64,000 nt of DNA from Dermacentor variabilis (Eukaryota > Arthropoda > Arachnida > Ixodida > Ixodidae), in assembly GCF_050947875.1 (NCBI RefSeq), contig NC_134568.1, positions 265,203,815-265,267,814 of the forward strand, read 5' to 3'. Numbering within the stretch: position 1 is the first letter of the stretch; every line of letters begins with the position of its first letter. A program made the translations under genes and the position numbers. Below the pieces are notes generated by a model, which saw only the letters and a list, made by a program, of their open reading frames with translations, did no database searches and was not told where the DNA came from. Shown in pieces: positions 41,265 through 51,884 of this stretch.

Positions 41265-43091
41265 CCAGGCCTGCAAAAGTGTTTTTACTCTTTTTTTTGT
41301 ACATTGCTTCTCATTCAGCACAAGCTTCCCGGGCACTCCCTTCAAATAGGGCCTCATTAACTCTTCATGTGTAATCACTCCATGGTTAGAGCATGAAATA
41401 AAAAATTAGCGGGCTATGAAAACGGTACCTTCTGTAATTCGAGCTACTGTGAAACTACTGAAGTACTTGTATTTACAGTATGGTAGCTTTGCAGGGACTG
41501 GTTTGATCACTTATGCCCTGAAAAAGAGATCAAATATTTACATTGGGAGTTCTACCTGTTCAACCACTATAGGCGTGCAAGTTCAGTTGCTGCGTGCCGA
41601 ATTAATCTGCAGTTATAGTGATCATAAGTCAATGCACTGCATAATCCCCGCCCCCCCCAAGAAAAAAAGAAAAAAGAATGCCAGTACTTTTAGGCAATGT
41701 TAAGACTGGCACATGGATATGGCTACTTACCAAGTCTATAGGATAAAGTGCACACGTTACTATAGCATACCTGCCAACTTTACTGAACTTAGTTTGTGAT
41801 TATAGTAAAATCACAGAACTATGATATTACTAATGTTGTGTTAAGCTTTACTATAACTAAATTATGTTTTACAAAAAGTTTCGCTCATTGGTCTCTGACC
41901 ATACTTTTGGAAGTCTTCTGATTGTGAAATGACACCCGAGGGATACCTGCTTTGAACAAGTTTATTCAGACAACTTTTTTTAACTGGCAAAACGAACAAC
42001 AGAAGAGTGGCTGAATAAGCCGCTGTGATCGAAAAACAGTGTATTGCATGTCAATTTGTCATCCAAGTTAGCTGCTGTTTTTGTGCTGGATCTAATGGTA
42101 AATGATTGCAAATAAAGTACATATGGTGCCCCACAAAAGTAGTGTGCTCAGGGTAAACTTTTAAAAATGTACATTATGCTCCCCTCTCCCCATTTCAGTG
42201 TTTTGGCCTTAAGATTTTTACAAATTTTAATGTTCACAGGCTGGCATGTATGATATATCATCATACCTGTGTTTTCTTTTTTAATATTTAGTTTGTCTGC
42301 AACTGTTACCATGTCTAGCAGTAGCACTTCTTTTATTGAAGCGGCTCTAAACAAAGCATGCTTTCTGATGGCACCTTTCCCTTCTCCTGTGATCATGCCA
42401 TTTACACAAGCTGCCACGAATGAAGAATGGCTATTATTCACCTGTTTTGTCATGGTGCTGGCTTTATGCATTCTCTATCTTCTCTTTATACCATATTATC
42501 TCGCCTATGGGCTGAAGCACCTGGGTACAAAAGTAAGCACAGTGCTTTTGCAGGGAGCTAATGTGTAATTACAGCCATCAAGAGGGCATTGTAATGACCA
42601 GAGCTCTAGAGGGCATTGTGGCGACACCCACGAAGTTCTCGCTGGAAAGGGATCCTGCATCCCTACCATGTGCAGCTATATTATGCACATTCTCAAACAC
42701 CCGTCGCCGTGGTGTTCAATACAGCAGCAACAGCAGTGGAAAAGTCGAGGGCAGATGCAAAAAAAGCTTCGCTTTAAAATCCACTGCTATCAGTACCATA
42801 CTGGGTAGAGCTTACAATAAATCAGTCACTAAATAAAGTGTTCTAAGCATCCCTCATATTCACAGAAATTCTCCACTTGAATGCTCCATCCCTCAACTGA
42901 AGTAAATACACTTCAATAATGCTCCTCAGCAATTCCTCGAATGAGAAATTGCTATTCTCGAATGAGAATTCCTTCCACTTCAGCACCTTCAAGTGCTAAA
43001 AATGTCTGATAATAAAGCAGATGTGGAATCCTGAAGCAGTGCTATTGCTGCATAGAACAGGTTCAGATAACATGGGCAATGACAAAAACTG
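41265..43091. other. Intergenic, nothing certain
   Basis: Overlapping open frames on both strands at 42148-42568 are discussed as a finding. No splice-supported gene. Confidence 0.35.
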
Positions 43092-43101
43092 TGGTGGAGT
43101 G

Positions 43102-43325
43102 TTTGCTCAGTGGCTGTGGTGTTAGGCTGCTGAGCACGAGGTCGCGGGATCGAATCCTGGCCATGGCGGCCGCATTTCGATGGGGGCGAAATGCGAAAGC
43201 ACCCATGTACTTAGATTTAGGTGCACATTAAAGAACCCCAGGTGGTCGAAATTTCCAGAGTCCTCCACTACGGCATGCCTCATAATCAGAAAGTGGTTTT
43301 GGCATGTAAAAACCCCATAATTTTT
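43102..43325 (+). repeat. tRNA-derived SINE copy with target duplication
   Basis: TGGTGGAGTG stands at 43092-43101 and 43326-43335. A-box region TGCTCAGTGGCTGTGGTG; B box GGGATCGAATCCTGG; then the shared ATGGGGGCGAAATGCGAAA and CATAATCAGAAAGTGG body. Confidence 0.85.
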
Positions 43326-43335
43326 TGGTGGAGTG

Positions 43336-44906
43336 CTCCAGATTAATTTTGACCACCAGGGGATCTTTAACCACTGCTCAATACATGAGCATTCCTGCAT
43401 CGTACCCTATCAGAATATGCTCATTATGGCCAGAAATCAAAGTGTGATCTTATACTCCACAGCAAAATGACACTGTGCCACTACAGTGGGTAAACCACAG
43501 AGCTGCTGGTACCAGTGCAGTCATACATTTTCATGGTATTTCTATGCAACTGTCCTTTCTGTGCAGGAAAAGTCCACAGAAGGTGCCAGATTGCTTACTC
43601 TAGAATGCAGTATAAACCTCCTTTACCTTGTCTCAAGCAAGCACTGCCCTGGGTGAGCCAAGTTAGCTGGTGGCTGCATGTGCACTGTCTTCGCGTGCAC
43701 ATAGCCCTGGAGGAAGCATAATCTCGGGTATCGCAGATGTGTTGAAGGGAGAGGCAGCAAAAGCGTTTGCTCCCCTTAGTTTGCGCTCTTCTTCACACCA
43801 TTTTCGTGACAGCGTGTTTGCAGTAAAGTGAGATCGGTTTATGTTTGCCTGCGCATGCGTGATGCCATGCTTGCTAATTAGTAAGCGAATGTTAAGTGCA
43901 ATTCGATAAAACTATGAACCTTACTTCGTGCAGTTATGTAGTACTTTGCTATTGCTATCATTGCTTCGCCTAGTGTGCAAAACTGTGACTTTTTTTCTTT
44001 TTTTCCACATCAATTGGATTACATGCAGATAACGTGTGCATAGATGGGCGAGCTTCCAAGTATTTATAAGTAGAATTCAGCGTTCTCGATTCAAGCTAAA
44101 AAAATAATTCGGGGGGGGGGGGGGGGGGGGGGGGAAGGGGGGCATTTGGTTTTACCCAGAAACAGTGAGAAAAAGCAACTGTACTAGAACACTAACATGT
44201 CCAATCGCCACGCCGATGCAAGCCAAGCCTGGTAAGCCAAGGTCACCTGTGAGCCTGCCGACCAAGCAATCTTTCTTGGTTTTTGCTTATTTGCTTCTGT
44301 TTTGCCTGTTGCTGCAATGAAAATGAGAATCAAAGAATGGGGTATACGTTATTTATTCAATAATGGGGTGGGGAGTTGCCCAAAAGGGTCAGGGTACCCT
44401 GTCCCAAGCAGCGGCCACTGCAGCAGATGAACTGGGCAAGTTTACTGATGGTAACAAAGGGTCATACCTACCTTGTCATTCTTTTTCTTTAATAGTTGTC
44501 GGATCTCTGTGCTCTCATAACTTTACAAATTCTACTTTTATTTGTCCTCAAATATCAAATTTACTTCCTTGCATAGTCATGTCGCTGTAGGGATACATGC
44601 AACTACAGTGTTGATGAGAAGCAACACATTTAAATGTCAAATTTCTGAACCAAATACCTACCGAAAAATGCAAAAATAAATTGGGCATGATAGAAAAAGT
44701 TAACCAAAAAGCTGGGGAAATGTCATCTATTAAAAATATCTACTGGAAGAAGCCGAATTTATGGGGCGGCAATAAAAAATGAAAATGCTGTACCCTATTT
44801 ATAAGGTATACATAAAAACATACTTTGCATAGGAATCATTTCAGATAAAGATGGGGAGATTTCAAGGCCCTGTGTTTAGAGGTTTAGCATGCAAAACGAG
44901 AGCTTT
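43336..44906. other. Intergenic, with a long G tract
   Basis: A G run lies at about 44109-44134. Nothing else is recognised. Confidence 0.4.
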
Positions 44907-45146
44907 AATAATAATAATATCTGGGGTTTTACGTGCCAAAACCACTTTCTGATTATGAGGCACGCCGTAGTGGAGGACTCCGGAAGTTTTGACCACCTGG
45001 GGTTCTTTAACGTGCACCTAAATCTAAGCACACGGGTGTTTTCGCATTTCGCCCCCATCGAAATGCGGCCGCCGTGGCCGGGATTCGATCCCGCGACCTC
45101 GTGCTCAGCAGCCCAACACCATAGCCACTGAGCAACCACGGCGGGT
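44907..45146 (-). repeat. tRNA-derived SINE copy, minus strand, with 12-base target duplication
   Basis: AACGAGAGCTTT stands at 44895-44906 and 45147-45158, identical. The head CCGCCGTGGTTGCTCAGTGG, B box GGGATCGAATCCCGG and an (ATT)n tail are all present. This is the most complete copy in the window. Layout and host fit the tRNA-derived SINEs described from ixodid ticks. Confidence 0.9.
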
Positions 45147-45230
45147 AACGAGAGCTTTGTGCATCTCAACAGCAAGACTGGTGCAAAACAAAGCAAATGG
45201 CACATAACTTTAGTAAAATCAAAGCTTATT

Positions 45231-46345
45231 CAGTAAACTTTCAGTTGTACGAACATCGGTTTAACGAATATTTCAGAATAACAAACTTTTAGAAAATCCC
45301 CAGTGGTTTTGCTATGCATCTTTAGCAAAAAAAAAAATCTTTCGGTTAAAGGAATTTTACAAAAGCGAATATTTCACTTGAACGAACTTGATTTGTGGAC
45401 CTGGGCTCATTTTTAAATCAGTTCAACGAAGTTTTGCACTCTGTAGCGCTGGCACAGCTGATGCCCACCGCCCCCAAATCGCCCCTCCAGCGGCGGCAGC
45501 ATAACATGGTTTGTGCTTACAGTGCAGTCGAGGCAAAGAAGCCGTGCAGGAGACCTAAACAAGCCACGTGGTGTGTCTTCTTTTTTTTTTTTAATCATTG
45601 GCTTTGTTCGGCCATCTTCACTTTGGATAACAAAAGCAGGATTGCAGTTTGTGTGCCGTGCACCCACTTTGGTAACGAGTTCGATAAAATGGAAGCAGTT
45701 CTGTATCAGACAAGCTCAAAATCTTTCAGCGTTTGGACAGGGGTCAAAAGAAAGTGGACATTGCAAAGGACTACGGAATCGCACCGTCAACTTTGTCCAA
45801 GATAAGTCTGTCACCAGCCGGATGTTCACAGCAACACTTCATTTGAAGACTATATGCAGTGTCACATGAGCTCGTTACCTGTGCTGAACTATCAGATCGG
45901 GAAACTGTTTCCAGTGTTCTTCCCGAAAAAGAAAAGTGTGACGAAGATGCAATGGCAGAGGCTGGTTCGAATACTGTAACTCAAGCCAAGACTGTAGGAT
46001 GCCTTGGAAAGTTGCAAGACTTGTATCGCAGCAACAAGCTGTGCCAGAGGAACTGCACAAAAGCATAGACTCTCTGAACAGCTTTGTTACTTCTTGCGCT
46101 TCAAGAGCACCAGTGCAAATGAAAATTAGTTTTTCTTTCAAAATGAGATAGGCAACAACATAATTGTTACGCACTTCGTATATATTGGTCTATATATCTT
46201 CATAAATAGTATTTCACACTTTTGACTCTTATGTCTGCTGTGACCTGTGCTGTTCCATATTTTAGTGAATATTCAGTTTAGTGAACTTTCAATTAAGTGA
46301 ACTATTTCCTTGGGTCTCAAAGTTCACTCAAGTGAGAGTTCACTG
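45231..46345 (+). mobile_element. Tigger/pogo-like transposon with decayed transposase
   Basis: It begins CAGTAAACTTTCAGTTGTAC and ends in the inverse of CAGTGAACTCTCACTTGAG, followed by TA. Inside, in broken frames, is KKVDIAKDYGIAPSTLSKI (about 45752-45806), the CENP-B-type N-terminal helix-turn-helix of Tigger transposases, and an acidic C-terminal piece near 45890-46060. Stops and frameshifts make it inactive. Confidence 0.75.
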
Positions 46346-46849
46346 TACTAGTAATCATAATTCCCCTTCATATTACCATAGAAACTGCTGCATGTAAAAT
46401 AATTTAACAAAGCAAAAATGTTCTTCAAATGAACCTAACTAACCTTTTTTACACAGGTTTTTCCACATAGCTTTGCTGATCTGGTTGCGCCGATTAGGTG
46501 GAAATCTGACAGCACACGGCCTTCTTAATATGGCTTATCAGCGATTCTTGAACTTGCTGACTGAGCACTGCTAACTTCCGGATTCAGTGAAACACTCGTC
46601 AGTGGACACCGGAATAAAGAAATATCTTTTTAGAGTGCAGCTCTTAGGCGCCCATTCCTGCGTTGAGCATCAGCGTGCCTCGTAATCAAGCGAATGACCA
46701 CAGCAAAAGACAAAAGCGAATGCCGAGCACCACAGGAGATGAAAGAGCGCGAGAAGGAAAGTGGAGGAGGAGGTTACAGCGAAAGCATAAGGCGGAAAGT
46801 GGAGGGGAGACGGCCTGCGCATGCGTTGTTGCGACTGAGGGTCCGAAGA

Positions 46850-47470
46850 TGTGGAATATACTTTCCTTGTGGAGGAGCGAGGGAACCTGGGGCTGGGCCC
46901 GATATCCAAGACGTTTTACACACAAGTTTATATTACATATTTACAAGGAAATTCAAAGTAGTACAGAAAGAGTTCGTGAAGAAGTTGTAGCAGCCGATCT
47001 CTCCAGCCATATGTCGCTCTTTTTATCCCCTGAGTGTTCGTTGTTCAGTCGCCTCTCCCAATACGGTGCCAGAGACCGATGACCTCGGGTCCCACCAATC
47101 ACAAGGTTTGTTGCCCTTTCCCTCCAAAGGGAGCTTTATCGGAAACACGCGCATCACTGGGCACAAACCGGGGATGGGGGATAGTACACTGACCTCGTCT
47201 CCGGCATGGACGCACCAATTTGGGCGGCTGACAGGTGAAGGACCGTCACCTCGCTAATTGCCCAAACCTCTCCTGACAGAGGTACTCCACTGGTGGCCAT
47301 AAATCGTCCCAGTGAGAACCGTGACGAGGCTGTCTGCCCGTTTCTCGTAACCGCGCTATCCGTGACTGGAGGTTGTCGCGGGGTTAACAGCCGGTCACAA
47401 CAGCACTGAGTTGCCGGCGGCCACAGTATTCACAGTCGCGTGAGGGATCTCGCCTACGTTACCTGGGGGG
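46850..47470 (-). repeat. LTR-like block, possibly a solo LTR
   Basis: On the minus strand it reads like an LTR: a GC-rich U3-like part, GGATAAAAAGAG as a TATA-like box (about 47018-47030), then AATATAAA-type A-rich signals about 90 bases on. No second copy or internal region is in the window, so this is tentative. Confidence 0.3.
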
Positions 47471-48540
47471 GGGGGGGGGGGTGAAGTGGGGAGGGCTACG
47501 CTCGCCCGTGGCACACCTGCTGAGGCTCACCTCTTCAGCCATAATTCATGCAACAGACTTTCTCTGCTCGTGTACATTTCGATCGCATTTTTCGTCTTTC
47601 ACCGTGGCGGTTTGTTGATTCACAATTGTTACGATACTCTGTCTCCCTGCTTGCACTGCGTGTTGCCCCTTTGCGCTGAGGTCAGTTTGCGGTACCAACG
47701 TGTGTGATGGGGATCACTGCTCCTGCAAGGGGCGATGGTGAGCGGCTACGGGTAAGGCTCGATGTAACAATTCCTTGGGTGTTGTCGCCACTGACACTGG
47801 TGGCACAATTTCCCCGCAACAAAGAGCTGCTCTCATCATTGGTGGAACGAAGGCATCAGAAGCGTAGTGCCGCGCAAGACGGGCTGCGCAGAAATGATGG
47901 CTACGATATGGGGCCAGAGTAGCAGGCGTCGTCTGTATGGAAACAAAGCACTGCATGAGTGGAGGTCTGTCTGCAGCGGCTGCTGTGAATCACGCCCATG
48001 CATCACCCACGCGCTGCTTCTTGCGATCTCCCGATTAGCAAGGCAGTCGCACCACACTTCGCTCCGTTTGCAATGTGCCACATGAGACAGATTGTCCACA
48101 CCAGCTATGGCACTCACAGCATTCTCTTCCAAATATAAACCGTGTACCTATATAGTCATAACACAAGATATTGGCACGCAAAATGGAAACGCGTATAGAG
48201 CTACGCTCAAATTTTACATCGGGGAGTATTGTAATGGTTGGTGCTTTTCTTTTTGTTGTTTTTATGAGCATCTGCTTGCATACGGCAACGAGTATTGTGT
48301 GAAATTTGAGCCTCGCAGCACTCTGCCGGAACTTTGGAAAATACTGCAACACCTTGTCTTACAGCAGTTTTTCTGAATAGTGCGACACAGGACGAAGGAA
48401 AGAGGCATATAAGACAGAGCATCAGCCCTGTGCCTCTGTAAGAAGCACAAGACTAATGCTCTGTAAGACCTGTTGCATCGCTACTTGACTGCACATGACG
48501 ACAGTTAACATGAATTAGCACTGACCGCTGCATTAGAAAA
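47471..48540. other. Intergenic, nothing recognised
   Basis: A G tract lies at 47466-47480. Mixed composition, no supported gene. Confidence 0.35.
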
Positions 48541-49137
48541 AGTTGCAATATCGCCTGAAATGTGAAGCACTGATTGCATAGCAAGTTATTAGACAGCTAT
48601 ATATGCAGTCAGGTTAGTGTCTTTATCAGCTGTAAAAGCTATAACATTCGCTTACTAATTATTAACAAGCACTATGTCAAGTATTACCACAGACATTCCC
48701 TATCGCAATGCTGGCGTGATGAAGAGAGGCAGTAGCAGTGAAGGAATTCCTTTCGCGCAGCCTCTTGCTTCAATGTGAACACAATGCCATCAGCTATCTC
48801 AGGTCAATTAGCCTTTGAACCCACCTCAGATTACCTTCAAAACCGGACGCACAAGGCCGTGCTCAGCTGCACCATGTGCAGCTACTGTCGGAGTAGAAGT
48901 GGAGATGCGCGCTGCCCTGTCTTTAACATCCTGCCTCTCTATACCCCCACCTTCCTCCCTTGCGTGCACCAGAAGACGCCGCCACAGCAATCCACCACCC
49001 GTCATGTCTCACCCTTGCATGCTTTCCCCTCGCACCTACAGCATACGGTGCGTGGCCATGATGTTATCGCTCTTGGACTTTATACAGAACATTACGGCGA
49101 CAACTACGGAAATTCCCCTGGAGTGTCCATATAATTA
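48541..49137 (+). mobile_element. TIR repeat family 2, copy A
   Basis: Colinear with copies B and C: GTGAAGCA-GATTGCA start, AGACAGCTATA, CGCAGCCTCTTGCTTCAA and TATACAGAACATTACGGCGA. It ends GTCCATATAATT. Confidence 0.6.
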
Positions 49138-49227
49138 AAAGCAGCTCACCTTGCTGGTGAAAATACAGCAAAAAACAATGTTTTGCAGTCCTTCGACCAT
49201 GCGGAGTGCACCTTTAAAAAATAAAAA

Positions 49228-49851
49228 AAAGTCTTTCACCCCAAACGCAAAGCATCGATTCCGATAGCAAATTAGTAGACAGCCATACGAAGCAAGGTAT
49301 CGGCCGTATAAACTTCTCAACATTCTCTTACTGACTAAATTAACAATTGCATGGTACATGTCGGTGCACAAAGGCAAAGATGCACACATCGCACTAGATG
49401 ACCGCAGACCCTTGCTGTCAAATTAAGCGCTGGCGTGACTAAATGCGGCAGCAGCAGCGAGCAAAGTGACCTTCGTGTTGTCCATCGCTTCAATTCAAAT
49501 TGAGCGGCGAGAACACAGTACACGCAAAGCAACAAGCTGTCGGCCCCCACCTAGACTCTGCCCAAAAAGATCGCTTTCAAGATAAAGCCCGCGCCAACGT
49601 GCCATACGCAGATGCTGCCAAAGTACAACCCCCCACTACCTCGCCTCCCTCACGTGTAATGAAAGACAGCGCTTCCTCCCTACTTTTCTCCCTTGCACGT
49701 GAGAGATTGAGCCAAAATCGTCCGCTCATTCTCGCCCGCTTTCACTCGCACAAGCAGCAAACGGCACGTGGCAACGATGTTTATACACATCATGGCAACG
49801 ATGACAGCAAAAATGCGCCCGTAGGGTCTATATAATTGCTATCGCAATAAA
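49228..49851 (+). mobile_element. TIR repeat family 2, copy B
   Basis: GATTCCGATAGCAAATTAGT at the left is inverse to TATATAATTGCTATCGCAAT at the right, which defines the TIR. Head-to-tail with copy A. Confidence 0.65.
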
Positions 49852-51744
49852 AGTATTTGAGCTCACCCGTTTTACTAACTGCCTTTCCTGGTGGTCAATG
49901 TCAGTCATGAGGGCAGAAAATCATTATACTGAATAAATATGACGAAGTTTAGTTGCCCCTTTAACCTTGTTATAGTGAGGTTTTATTATAGATCCTATGA
50001 AGTAGAGTCACAGCAAAATCTACAGTAGAGTTTCAACCAAACTCCCCTAGATCACTGAATAACAAATAATTAGTTTCAAATCGCAAGTAAAATCAACACT
50101 ACCTAAACAGTTACTGTTCATTCTAGGTTTGAAGCCTTACCTGCACGATTCATACACCTCCTTGAAAGCCTTTGAATTTACAAAGATTCAAGGGTGCTTA
50201 AAACTCCTTTAAAATATATGTGCTGCTGGAATTCCTTGAGAACTGGGGCTAACTTTTGAACATTTTAAAGTCGTGAACTCCACATAGGGGCTATGCTATG
50301 GACACTGTCTATCAGCGCACAATCCTAGATATTTTCTTTAAAGGGTGTTGCTAAATGATTGGAACGTGACGTGTCCACAGCCACATAGGATAGGTTCCAT
50401 CATATAGCTAAACAGAGCCAGATCAAGCAACCAAGCTGTGCCACCACTTTAATGCTTTGTTATTTGGTTTACACTGCAGCCATCATGACTCCATTTGCAA
50501 GCCATAGTTTCTAGAAATGCTTGGTTGAAAGTAAGTTTCAGTCACTTGGCTTTGACACAACAGGCATTTTTGCATTCCACCCCCATTGAAATATGGCCAC
50601 TGCAGCTGGGATTTGATCCCATGCCCTCCGGCTTAGCAGCACAGCACCATAGCCCCTCCGGTGGGTAGTATTGTCATTGCATTGTATCCAGTGCACGCCA
50701 TTAGTATCGGCTATGATGTGCAGCTTTTTTAGCTGTACTGAGTTTTAGAATAGGGGCCCCAAAGAGCTTTGTGGGTGTTAGGGCACACAAAAGTGAAGAG
50801 TTTTAGAATAGGGTTTTGTGTTTGCGGATAGCGTCTTCCACCTGCAGCGCTACAACGGCATTAAAGAAAAGCTATTACAAATAAAATATATCATTTTATC
50901 ATAAGAGTAATTTTAACATTCGTGTTTCTACATTTAATTACAATTTAGAGGTTACAATTTCTATTAGCAGCAAGCAATTAGTTGTGCTTAGTTTCAAGGA
51001 ACCAACTTTACGTGCCTTCACCAGCCAAGTTAAGCCGTGTTAGGCCTAGGAGCCATGAAATTGACAATCGAATTCGGAATCGGCGGCGTCTAATAAATCA
51101 ATCTTCATCACACACGCTAGTTGAGAGAAAGTGATAACCGCAGTCACTTTTCCTAGCTTGTGAACTTCATGCATTACACGAATGCAGGTAGGTGCTAGGT
51201 TAGAGCCGTTGCTTCAATGGGTGCCGCCATGTTTGTCGACGCAAAGCTTTTGTGGCAGCTCTTCGGGCTCCCGTTAAATCATGGCAATAGCATGCCCTAC
51301 GCAAAACCCAAACATAGTCTGCGTGTCGTACATGTGCAGTGGCTTCGATTCTATTTCTCTAGGGCCCCAAAGCTTTGGGGCCCCTATTTTAAGCTCTCTA
51401 TTGTGCTTTTGGGTGCATGACGAGGGCATCACTGAAAAAAAAAAAAAAAATGTATGTGGATATCGAACGCATGGTATGCAGTTTCGTTCGAGACTGTCAT
51501 CAAAAGTTTCAAGGTGATAGGTATCTCAAATAGTACAGACAGTACAGAAAACCACTACCTTTAATTGGGAGGGCACTGATGAGGCTACCTCATTAACCAG
51601 TAGCCTGCCTCATGTAACCTGTGAAATTTCTTGAAGTGCAGTCCTTGCACAACACCTTTTATTAACTATATAAACATCCTATTGAGTCCTGATGAAACGC
51701 CTACACAGAAATTAAGCATCTATCCATGCAAGTTACAGAAACAA
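49852..51744. other. Intergenic downstream of the minus-strand gene
   Basis: A partial minus-strand SINE lies at 50563-50668 (GGGATTTGATCCCATG, CATAGCCCCTCC). No gene. Confidence 0.45.
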
Positions 51745-51884
51745 TCATGAAGACGGTGACTTGGCAGCTTGTGTCTCAGCCCACTTGCGCTCAAACTCTT
51801 CCTGCTCTCTCCAAGCTTTCATCTTGGGATCCTCGTACTCTTCTTCTGGGTAAATACTGAAGGGTTGCAGGTCTTTGTACTTTC
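51745..51884 (-). CDS. Terminal exon of the unidentified minus-strand gene
   Basis: Encodes KYKDLQPFSIYPEEEYEDPK through KSPSS and stop. The acceptor CCATGCAG lies just above 51884. Confidence 0.75.

Noticed and set aside
42269..42568. A membrane protein exon
   Set aside because: Hydrophobicity alone is weak; there is no homology, and no start or splice context ties it to a gene.
45413..45667. A minus-strand open frame inside the Tigger element
   Set aside because: Opposite-strand shadow of the decayed transposase and a T run; no domain.
46663..47082. A 139-residue plus-strand open frame
   Set aside because: Low-complexity Arg/Glu-rich translation overlapping the LTR-like block; no homology or splice support.
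48775..49138. Pro/Thr-rich open frames inside family 2 copy A
   Set aside because: The other copies do not keep the frame; it is a repeat, not a gene.
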